Below, in pieces: positions 17,922-24,748 of a DNA stretch of 64,000 bases. The DNA lies in the NCBI RefSeq assembly GCF_009707545.1, contig NZ_WLYK01000005.1, forward strand, positions 672,402 to 736,401, in the 5' to 3' direction. Position 1 is the stretch's first letter. Every line of letters starts with the position of its first letter. The stretch is from Nakamurella alba (GTDB lineage: Bacteria; Actinomycetota; Actinomycetes; Mycobacteriales; Nakamurellaceae). A program made the position numbers and the translations under genes. Below the pieces are notes generated by a model. It did not search any database. It had not been told where the DNA came from and worked only from the letters and a program-made list of their open reading frames with translations.

Positions 17922-18587
17922 TCAGGCGGGCAGTCCGGCGATCCATTCGGCCACCAGCTCGGCGACCAGGCCGTCGGCAGTGGGGGAGTGGCCGCCGTTG
18001 ACCCATGTCACGGTGACCCGCGCCGGGATCGCCGCGACATGGTGCTCGAACTCGTCGGGTGTGCCGAAAGGATCGGCGCGTCCGGACACGAACAGCACCG
18101 GCACGGTGATGTCCGGGAAGTGCGCGATCCGCAGGTTCTCCGGCTTGCCCGGCGGGTGCAGCGGGTAGCTGAGCAGCACCAGGCCGGCCGCCGGCACACC
18201 TTCGGCCACCGCCATCGAGCACATCCGGCCGCCGTAGGAGCGGCCGCCGAGCAGCAGTCGGTCGCCGGGCACGCCGAGTTCAGCAGCGAACGCGCCGGCC
18301 TGCTCGCGCAGGAACGACACCGCGACCGGTGGTCGGTCCGGCATCTTCTTCCCGGCGGTGCGGTACGGGAAGTCGAGACGCCGGCACGGCAGCGGGGACA
18401 GCTTCTGCTCGAGGGTCACCAGGGTCCGGTTGTCCCGGCCCGCACCGGCGCCGGGGGTGAGGATCAGTCCGGCGGGTCCCTCGGTGCGGGCGGTGAATTG
18501 GCGACGTGGTGCGGGCTGGTCGTCGGGGCCCGGAGCGGGAGCGGCGGCGGAGGTCGATGCGGGGGTGGAAGCGGCGCGGGCGGGCAC
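17922..18587 (-). CDS. Alpha/beta hydrolase of the TEX30/KANL3 (dienelactone hydrolase-like) type
   Basis: A 221-residue protein: AGLILTPGAGAGRDN oxyanion region, nucleophile Ser in LLLGGRSYGGRMCS, Asp in VSGRADPFGTPDEF, His in WVNGGHSPTADG, so the triad is complete. The typical partner motif LVLLSYPLHPPGKPENLR of this subfamily is present. The substrate is unknown; there is no signal peptide. The GTG start at 18587 has no Shine-Dalgarno, but TACCGT lies exactly 6 bases upstream, as for other leaderless genes here. A 15-bp inverted repeat covers both. Confidence 0.8.
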   Translation of the reverse strand: MPARAASTPASTSAAAPAPGPDDQPAPRRQFTARTEGPAGLILTPGAGAGRDNRTLVTLEQKLSPLPCRRLDFPYRTAGKKMPDRPPVAVSFLREQAGAFAAELGVPGDRLLLGGRSYGGRMCSMAVAEGVPAAGLVLLSYPLHPPGKPENLRIAHFPDITVPVLFVSGRADPFGTPDEFEHHVAAIPARVTVTWVNGGHSPTADGLVAELVAEWIAGLPA

Positions 18588-18614
18588 CGGGTCACGGTAA
18601 CCCGGTGCCCGCCC
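18578..18614. promoter_or_regulatory. Perfect 15-bp inverted repeat over promoter and start codon of the hydrolase gene
   Basis: GGGCGGGCACCGGGT (18578-18592) and its exact complement (18600-18614) flank a 7-base spacer. It covers the TACCGT -10 candidate and the GTG start. It could be an operator, a start-masking hairpin, or the terminator of the ohr gene upstream on the same strand. Confidence 0.6.
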
Positions 18615-18736
18615 GTGGCGGTGCGTGGACCCGGTTGCGGGCCCGGTGATCTCAGGGAAAGCGGCGTCCGATCCTGTGACGCCACTCGGCGAGCACGGAC
18701 CGGTGCTGTGCCTGACATCAGCTGCAGCGCTTGACG

Positions 18737-19159
18737 TCAGGCGACGATGGTGTCCAGCGTGACCTCGATGTTGCCGCGGGTGGCGTTCGAGTACGGGCAG
18801 ACCTGGTGGGCCTGCTCGACCAGCTGCTCGGCGGCCGCCTGGTCCAGCCCGGACAGCTCGACGTGCAGCGCGACCGCGAGCTGGAACCCGCCCTGACCGT
18901 TCGGGCCGATCGCGACGTCTGCGGTGATCGCCGTGTCGGAGATGCTGACCTTGCCGGCCCGGGCGACGGCCTTCAGTGCGCTGTGGAAACAGGCCGCGTA
19001 GCCGGCGGCGAAGAGCTGCTCCGGATTGGTGTGACCGCCGGCGCCGCCCATCTCGACCGGGACGGCCAGGTCGAGGTCGAGAATGCCGTCGGAGCTGCGG
19101 GAGTGGCCGTTGCGGCCGTCACCGGTGGCGGTGGCGGAGGCGGTGTAGAGGGCTTCCAT
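18737..19159 (-). CDS. ohr: Organic hydroperoxide reductase Ohr (OsmC family)
   Basis: A 140-residue protein, normal length for Ohr. It has the two redox cysteines: C57 in AAGYAACFHSALKAVARAG and C121 in AHQVCPYSNATRGNIEV. It reduces organic and fatty-acid hydroperoxides using lipoyl or thiol reductants in the cytoplasm. The ATG at 19159 is preceded by AGGAG. It lies 77 bp downstream of the MarR-type regulator gene on the same strand, the classic ohrR-ohr arrangement, so induction by peroxides through OhrR is expected. Confidence 0.92.
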   Translation of the reverse strand: MEALYTASATATGDGRNGHSRSSDGILDLDLAVPVEMGGAGGHTNPEQLFAAGYAACFHSALKAVARAGKVSISDTAITADVAIGPNGQGGFQLAVALHVELSGLDQAAAEQLVEQAHQVCPYSNATRGNIEVTLDTIVA

Positions 19160-19236
19160 GAGAGATCTCCTGATCTGTCGGTGCATCGGGGCCGGCTGGT
19201 GCGGCCTCTCCGTGGCGTGGGGGTGCTGCAGCCGGT

Positions 19237-19680
19237 TCAGACCTCGGCGCCGCGCAGCTGGTCGGTGAGCGCGTGCAGTTCGCCGATCAACCGGCCGACG
19301 TCCGCCGGTCCGAACTGCGTGCAGCCGGCGACCTGGGCCGGAACGTGCAGCAACTGCTGCTCGAGTGCCCGGCCCTGTTCGGTGAGGTGCACCTGGACGG
19401 TGCGACCGTCGGATCCCTCCCGGCGGCGGACCACGAGCCCGGCGTCGGTGAGGCGGCGGAGCAGCGGCGAGAGCGTGCCGGAATCCAGATCCAGCCGGTC
19501 GCCGAGCTCACGCACCGTCGCCGTCGGCCGCCCGATCCGTCCCGCCTCCCACAGCGTCAGCATCGTGACGTACTGCGGGTAGGTCAGCCCGAACGGCTCC
19601 AGCAGCGGCCGGTACACCGCAGTGAAGGCGTGCGCCGCCCGGTAGACGGCGACACACAGCTGCTGATCCGGACCCGGCAT
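19237..19680 (-). CDS. ohrR: MarR-family peroxide-sensing repressor OhrR
   Basis: A 147-residue protein (from ATG 19680). The N-terminal QQLCVAVYRAAHAFTAVYRP carries the conserved sensing Cys (C9), and YPQYVTMLTLWE follows as in OhrR. The winged helix is TVRELGDRLDLDSGTLSPLL and RLTDAGLVVRRREGSDGRTV. Oxidation of the Cys by organic hydroperoxide releases DNA and derepresses ohr. An upstream in-frame start at 19722 would lie beyond the operator palindrome, so 19680 is preferred. The perfect dyad 19700-19720 is the expected binding site. Confidence 0.9.
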   Translation of the reverse strand: MPGPDQQLCVAVYRAAHAFTAVYRPLLEPFGLTYPQYVTMLTLWEAGRIGRPTATVRELGDRLDLDSGTLSPLLRRLTDAGLVVRRREGSDGRTVQVHLTEQGRALEQQLLHVPAQVAGCTQFGPADVGRLIGELHALTDQLRGAEV

Positions 19681-19699
19681 GTGGTTCACGAGATCGATC

Positions 19700-19720
19700 G
19701 TACACAACTTGGTTGTGTAC
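19700..19720. promoter_or_regulatory. OhrR operator
   Basis: GTACACAAC-TTG-GTTGTGTAC is a perfect 9-bp dyad with a 3-bp spacer, 19 bp before the ohrR start. An AT-rich TACACAA-type palindrome is what OhrR/MarR proteins bind. Confidence 0.85.
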
Positions 19721-19767
19721 AACTAATCCGCGGCGCGGCCGCCAGGCCGCCATGTTCAGCCGGAAGC

Positions 19768-21987
19768 TCAGCGGCGTTGGTGGGAGCGGGGTTTCGGGGG
19801 GATCGGCCACCAGGCGAAGCGGCCGGCGTCGACGGCGAGGGCGGGGACCAGCAGGGTGCGGACGACCAGGGTGTCGAGCAGCACGCCGAAGGCGACGATG
19901 AAGGCGATCTGCGCGAGGAACAGGATCGGGATCACCGACAGCGCCGCGAAGGTCGCGGCCAGCACCACCCCCGCGCTGGTGATCACGCCGCCGGTCACCG
20001 TCAACGACCGCAGCACCCCGTCGCGCGGCCCGTGCAGCGCCACCTCCTCCCGCGCCCGGGTCATCAGGAAGATCGAGTAGTCCACGCCGAGTGCCACCAG
20101 GAACACGAAGGCGAACAGCGGGACGGCCGGATCGGCGCCGGGGAAGTCGAACAGATGGTTGAACACCAACGCCGAGATCCCCATCGCCGTACCGAAACTC
20201 AGCAGCGTGGCGAGCAGCAGCAGGAGCGGCGCGATCAGTGCCCGCAGCAGCAGGATCAGCACCAGCAGCACCGCCAGCAGGATCGCCGGGATGATGATCC
20301 GCAGGTCGTGCTGCGACGTCTCGAGGGTGTCCAGCTGCACCGCGGCATTGCCGCCGACCAGGATCTCGCCGCCGGCCGGCAGTGCGTGCACTGCTGCCCG
20401 GACGGCCCGCACGGTGTCCTCGCCGGCAGCAGTGCCGATCTCGGTCGAGGCGGTGACCTGCAGCTCCACCCGGCCGTCGACCACCAGCGGCGTCTGCGTC
20501 CCGGTCACCGTGGTCACCGTCGCCGGGCCGACCAGGTCGGGGACCGCACCCAGTGCCGTGATCACCGCGTCGGCGGAACCCTCCGGGGCGATGACCAGGA
20601 TCGGGTTGCCGGACCCACCGGGGAAGTGCGCGGCGAGTGCATCGGTACCGGCGATGGAGTCGACATCGGTGAGGAACACGTCGGTCTCGGCCGTGCCGGA
20701 GGCCTTGAACGTCGGCACCGCGATGCAGGCCGCGGCCAGGACCGCGGCGGTGATCACCCAGATCCGCCGCGGATGCCGGCCGACCAGTCGCGCGACCCGC
20801 GCCCAGATACCGTGCGCCGCAGCCAGTTCGGCATCGTCGGGATCATGGCCGGGGTCGGCCGCGACCGCGGCCCGCTTCGGGATGCGCGGCCAGAACAGCC
20901 AGCGGCCGGTCAGCAGCAGGGCCGGCAGCAGGGTCAGCGCGGCGACGAACGCGGAGGCGATGCCGATCGCACCCACCGGGCCGAGCGACTTGTTCGAACT
21001 GAGGTCGGAGAGCAACAGGCACAGCAGGCCGATGATGACCGTCCCGGCGCTGGCGGCGATCGGCTCCAGGCAGGCCCGCCAGGCCCGCGACATCGCGGTG
21101 GGCACCGAGTCGGTGTGCTCCAGCTCCTCGCGGAACCGGGAGACCAGCAGCAGGCCGTAGTCGGTGGCCGCGCCGACGGTGAGGATGAAGAGGATGCCCT
21201 GGCTCTGCCCGTTCAGGGTCAGCACGTCGGCGGAAGCCAGCAGGTAGACGATCCCGCCGGCCATCGACAGGCCGAACACCGAGGTGAGCAGCACCGCGAA
21301 CGGCAGCGCGACGGCCCGGTAGACCAGGAACAGGATCACCAGCACCGCGCCGAGAGCGACGAGCAGCAGCAGCCCGTCGATCCCGGCGAAGGCCGCCCCG
21401 AGGTCGGCGATCAACCCGGCCGACCCGGCGACGTGCGCCTCACCGCCGGCGGCCGCCGCCTCCGCCCCGGTCCGCAGTGCCTCGATGACCGCGTCCAGCG
21501 GCGGCTCGGCGTCGCCGGCCCGGTCGTTCGCCTTCGACGACGACAACGGGACGACAACCAGTCCGGCGACCCCGTCCTGCGACGGGATCAGCGCAGGCGG
21601 CGGTCCCGCGAGATAGTCGCCGACGGTGCCGAGCGAGGTACCGTCGCGGTCCACGGCGATCCCGGGCAGTGCGGTGGCCCAGGCCTGCCAGGAGGCGAGC
21701 TGGTCGGCGGTGGCGGAGCTGCCCTCCGGAGTGGTGAACACGACGAAGGCGGGGAGCGCATCGCCTTGGGTGAACCCCTTGGCGAGCTCCGCCGCCCGGG
21801 CCGACTCGGCGGAGGTCGGCAGGAACGCCTCGGCCGAGTTCGACTGCACCGACGAGAGTTTCCCGATCGACGGGCCGCCGAACGACGCGATCGCCAGCCA
21901 GAGCACCAGCACCCCGACGATGCCGAGCCCGCGGATCACACCCGACCGGGCGGGGCGGGTGGCGGGCCGGGTGGGGTGCTCGGTCAT
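19768..21987 (-). CDS. MMPL/RND-family membrane transporter
   Basis: A 739-residue protein with about 12 transmembrane helices in two RND halves. The first helix (GLGIVGVLVLWLAIASFGGP) precedes a large outside loop (LAKGFTQGDALPAFVVFTTP). The first helical bundle contains the hallmark TVGAATDYGLLLVSRFREEL; the second contains LVALGVDYSIFLMTRAREEV. These GxxxDY motifs are the proton-relay signatures of MMPL proteins, which export lipids or hydrophobic compounds. The hydrophilic tail ends in PPKPRSHQRR. The ATG at 21987 follows AAGGTC. Substrate unknown; no lipid-synthesis genes are adjacent. Confidence 0.9.
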   Translation of the reverse strand: MTEHPTRPATRPARSGVIRGLGIVGVLVLWLAIASFGGPSIGKLSSVQSNSAEAFLPTSAESARAAELAKGFTQGDALPAFVVFTTPEGSSATADQLASWQAWATALPGIAVDRDGTSLGTVGDYLAGPPPALIPSQDGVAGLVVVPLSSSKANDRAGDAEPPLDAVIEALRTGAEAAAAGGEAHVAGSAGLIADLGAAFAGIDGLLLLVALGAVLVILFLVYRAVALPFAVLLTSVFGLSMAGGIVYLLASADVLTLNGQSQGILFILTVGAATDYGLLLVSRFREELEHTDSVPTAMSRAWRACLEPIAASAGTVIIGLLCLLLSDLSSNKSLGPVGAIGIASAFVAALTLLPALLLTGRWLFWPRIPKRAAVAADPGHDPDDAELAAAHGIWARVARLVGRHPRRIWVITAAVLAAACIAVPTFKASGTAETDVFLTDVDSIAGTDALAAHFPGGSGNPILVIAPEGSADAVITALGAVPDLVGPATVTTVTGTQTPLVVDGRVELQVTASTEIGTAAGEDTVRAVRAAVHALPAGGEILVGGNAAVQLDTLETSQHDLRIIIPAILLAVLLVLILLLRALIAPLLLLLATLLSFGTAMGISALVFNHLFDFPGADPAVPLFAFVFLVALGVDYSIFLMTRAREEVALHGPRDGVLRSLTVTGGVITSAGVVLAATFAALSVIPILFLAQIAFIVAFGVLLDTLVVRTLLVPALAVDAGRFAWWPIPPKPRSHQRR

Positions 21988-22075
21988 GGCACAGACCTTG
22001 CCAGACCCGGGACCGGCAGCGGGATCCGGGAGATCCCCGAACTCCGGGCGTCACCGGCCCGGACCGGCGTTCCCC

Positions 22076-22125
22076 ATCATTCACGCCGGCGTCGCCCGTG
22101 ATCATTCACGCCGGCGTCGCCCGTG
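22076..22125. repeat. Exact 25-bp tandem duplication upstream of the hydrolase operon
   Basis: Two identical copies (22076-22100, 22101-22125) starting ATCATTCACGCC lie head to tail. They sit in the 323-bp intergenic stretch 21988-22310, which otherwise shows no gene and must carry the promoter of the operon starting at 22311. Confidence 0.85.
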
Positions 22126-22310
22126 GCGACCGGGACCGCGTGCAGGTGCGGCAGCCGGAGGGTCGCGGAGCGTCCGACCCCGACCGACCGCAGTGCGATC
22201 GGCCGGCCACCCCAGTCCTCGAACACTGGGGTGGTTCCCCGGTGCCCCGTGGCGGCCCTCCGTGGTCCTCTTCGGAGGTCCACATCCCCTGCGGCAGAGA
22301 GGCACTCCCT

Positions 22311-23102
22311 GTGAGCACTCCCGTCATCTTCATCCACGGCCTGTGGCTGCACGCCGTGTCCTGGACCGGCTGGTGCGAACGCTTCGCCGACGCCGGCTAC
22401 CTGCCCCTGGCACCCGGCTGGCCCGGCGACGCAGACACGGTGCAGGAGGCCCGCCTCAATCCCGAGGCGATCGCCGACCACGGTATCGACGACGTCGTCG
22501 AGCACTACGCGGCGATCATCGACACCCTCGACAGCAAGCCGATTCTCGTCGGGCACTCGTTCGGCGGGATGATCGCCCAGAAGCTCCTCGGCCAGGATCT
22601 GGCGGTGGCCGCGATCGCCATCGACGCCGCCCAGATCAAGGGTGTTCTCCCGCTGCCCCTGTCGGCCCTGCGCGCCACGCTGCCGGTGTTCAGGAACCCG
22701 GCCAACAGGCACCGGGCCGTCACCCTGACCCACGAACAGTTCCGGTTCGCCTTCACCAACACCGTCTCCGAGGAGGAATCGCGGCAGTTGTACGACGCCT
22801 GGGCGATCCCCGCGCCCGGCAAGCCGCTGTTCGAGGCGGCGGCCAGCAACTTCAACCCGCACTCGCCGGCCAAGGTCGCCACCGACAACCAGAACCGCGG
22901 ACCGTTGCTGCTGATCATGGGCGGACAGGACAACACCGTCCCCGAGGCCGTCGTGAAGGCCACGCTCCGCCAGTACCGGCACTCCGAGGCGGTCACCGAC
23001 ATCCTGGAGTTCCCCGACCGGGCGCACTCCCTGACGATCGACCACGGCTGGACCGAGATCGCCGAGGCCTGCCTGTCCTGGCTCACGAAGCAGTCGCTCT
23101 GA
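22311..23102 (+). CDS. Alpha/beta hydrolase, first gene of a four-gene operon
   Basis: A 263-residue cytoplasmic alpha/beta hydrolase. It shows TPVIFIHGLWLHAVSWTGW (HG oxyanion motif), the nucleophile elbow LVGHSFGGMIAQ, an acid in LIMGGQDNTVPEA, and His in FPDRAHSLTIDHGW. The triad is complete, but the substrate cannot be told. The GTG start at 22311 has GAGAGG 8 bases upstream and begins just before the first beta strand. Its TGA overlaps the ATG of the following SDR gene by one base, so both are co-translated. Confidence 0.85.
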   Translation: MSTPVIFIHGLWLHAVSWTGWCERFADAGYLPLAPGWPGDADTVQEARLNPEAIADHGIDDVVEHYAAIIDTLDSKPILVGHSFGGMIAQKLLGQDLAVAAIAIDAAQIKGVLPLPLSALRATLPVFRNPANRHRAVTLTHEQFRFAFTNTVSEEESRQLYDAWAIPAPGKPLFEAAASNFNPHSPAKVATDNQNRGPLLLIMGGQDNTVPEAVVKATLRQYRHSEAVTDILEFPDRAHSLTIDHGWTEIAEACLSWLTKQSL

Positions 23103-23890
23103 TGGACCTCGGACTGGCCGGCAAGGTGGCCCTGGTGACCGGGGCTGGCCGGGGCATCGGGCTGTCCGTCGCGCGTGCGCTCAGCGCCGAGGGGGTACGC
23201 GTGGTGGCCGCCGCCCGGGAGGGCAGCGACGAGCTGACCGCGCTCGCCTCGACCGGCGAGGTGCACATCGTCCTGGTCGACCTGACGGATCCCGACGGAC
23301 CGGCGCATGTTGTCCGGGAGGCGGTCTCGACGTACGGCGGCATCGACGTCCTGGTCAACAACGTCGGGGCGGTCAGACCCCGCGTCGACGGGTTCCTCGC
23401 CGTCTCGGACGCCGACTGGGAGTGGGCGCTCGGGATCAACCTGATGGTCGCGGTGCGGACGACCCGCGCCGCGTTGCCCCACCTGCTGGAACGCACGCCG
23501 TCCACCGTGGTGACGATCAGTTCGGTCAACGCCTCCCTGCCCGATCCCCTCGTCATCGACTACAGCGCTGCCAAGGGCGCCCTGAGCAACTTCTGCAAGT
23601 CGCTGTCGAAGGAATTCGGGCCCCGGGGGGTCCGGGTCAACTGGATCAGCCCCGGCCCGGTGGAGACCCCGCTCTGGCTGGGCGCCGGCGGAGTGGCCGA
23701 GACCCTGTCCTCCCGGACGGGCCGGCGCCCGGAGGACGTCGCCGCGCAGGCGGTGGCGGGTACCGCCACCGGCCGCTTCACCCGGCCCGAGGAGGTCGCC
23801 GACGTGGTCCTGCTGCTGGCCTCACCGCGCGGCGGCAACATCACCGGCACCGAGCTCCTGATCGACGGAGGCCTCAGTGCCGGCCTGTGA
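23102..23890 (+). CDS. Short-chain dehydrogenase/reductase
   Basis: A 262-residue classical SDR. The nucleotide-binding motif TGAGRGIG is at ~13-20, NNVG in LVNNVGAVRP, the catalytic Ser in VVTISSVNAS, and YxxxK as DYSAAKGAL. The C-terminal LLIDGGLSAGL is typical. It oxidises or reduces an alcohol/ketone with NAD(P). It overlaps the upstream hydrolase gene by 1 base and is followed 36 bp later by a secreted hydrolase with a GAGAGGAAAAG ribosome site. The operon context suggests catabolism or detoxification of an ester-type compound, which is inference. Confidence 0.9.
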   Translation: MDLGLAGKVALVTGAGRGIGLSVARALSAEGVRVVAAAREGSDELTALASTGEVHIVLVDLTDPDGPAHVVREAVSTYGGIDVLVNNVGAVRPRVDGFLAVSDADWEWALGINLMVAVRTTRAALPHLLERTPSTVVTISSVNASLPDPLVIDYSAAKGALSNFCKSLSKEFGPRGVRVNWISPGPVETPLWLGAGGVAETLSSRTGRRPEDVAAQAVAGTATGRFTRPEEVADVVLLLASPRGGNITGTELLIDGGLSAGL

Positions 23891-23926
23891 CACCCCATCC
23901 GACACGCTCCTCAGAGAGGAAAAGCG

Positions 23927-24748
23927 ATGAATCGCAGCCAGTTCCGCACCACCCTGCGGGGAGGCCTGGTGACGCTGCTGGCCACCGTGGCCGCCGCCGT
24001 CCTGACCACGTCCGGCGTCGCGTCGGCGACCGCGCAACAGAAGACCCGACCGACCGTCGTCCTGGTCCACGGCGCCTTCGCCGACTCCTCGGGGTTCACC
24101 GAGACGATCAAGGAACTGCAGGTCCTCGGCTACCCCGTCCTCGCCGTGGCCAACCCGTTGCGCGGCCTGCATCCGGACGCCGCGTACCTCCGGTCCGTGC
24201 TGAGTACCATCCCCGGCCCGGTGGTCCTGGTCGGGCACTCGTACGGTGGTGCGGTGATGAGCGAGGCGGCCGTCGGCATCCCGCGGGTGAAGGCGCTGGT
24301 CTTCCTGGCCGCCTACGCACCGGCCGAGGGTGAGACGCTCGGCGCCGCAGGTGCTCTGGGTGGCGGTACGTCGCTGCTGCCCCAGCACGTCGTGGCGCGG
24401 CCGTACCCCGGCGCGCCCGACGGCGACGCGGACGGCTACATCGACCCGGCCTACTTCCGTGCCGTGTTCGCGGCCGACGTGCCCGCGGCGAAGGCGGCGG
24501 TCATGGCCGCGGCACAGCGACCCTTGGCGCTGTCCGCGCTCGGAACGCCGGCCGCGGTCCCGGCCTGGAAGACGGTGCCGTCCTACTACCTCGTCGCGAA
24601 GCAGGACCAGGCGATCCCGGTCCAGGCCCAACGGGCCATGGCCGCCCGTGCGGGGTCGAGGACCGTGGAGATCAACAGCTCGCACGCGGTCATGGTCAGC
24701 CACCCGGAGGCCGTCACGGCCCTGATCGTCGCCGCATCCGGCCGATGA
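23927..24748 (+). CDS. Secreted alpha/beta hydrolase
   Basis: A 273-residue protein with an export signal (GGLVTLLATVAAAVLTTSGV, cleavage near ASA-TA, residue ~36). The mature part is a small alpha/beta hydrolase: VVLVHGAFADSSGFTETIKE, elbow VVLVGHSYGGAVMSEA, lid with GYIDPAYFRAVFAADVP, Asp-containing LVAKQDQAIPVQAQ, and His in INSSHAVMVSHPEAV. This resembles the salicylate-esterase/hydroxynitrile-lyase-like family of small esterases. The stop overlaps the start of the LuxR-type regulator gene as ATGA. Confidence 0.85.
   Translation: MNRSQFRTTLRGGLVTLLATVAAAVLTTSGVASATAQQKTRPTVVLVHGAFADSSGFTETIKELQVLGYPVLAVANPLRGLHPDAAYLRSVLSTIPGPVVLVGHSYGGAVMSEAAVGIPRVKALVFLAAYAPAEGETLGAAGALGGGTSLLPQHVVARPYPGAPDGDADGYIDPAYFRAVFAADVPAAKAAVMAAAQRPLALSALGTPAAVPAWKTVPSYYLVAKQDQAIPVQAQRAMAARAGSRTVEINSSHAVMVSHPEAVTALIVAASGR

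Noticed and set aside
19273..22101. 942-codon open frame on the plus strand
   Set aside because: It is antisense to the MMPL transporter and ohrR and is made of Gln/Arg/Gly/Asp-rich filler, a typical mirror frame of high-GC genes. The minus-strand proteins have clear family motifs.
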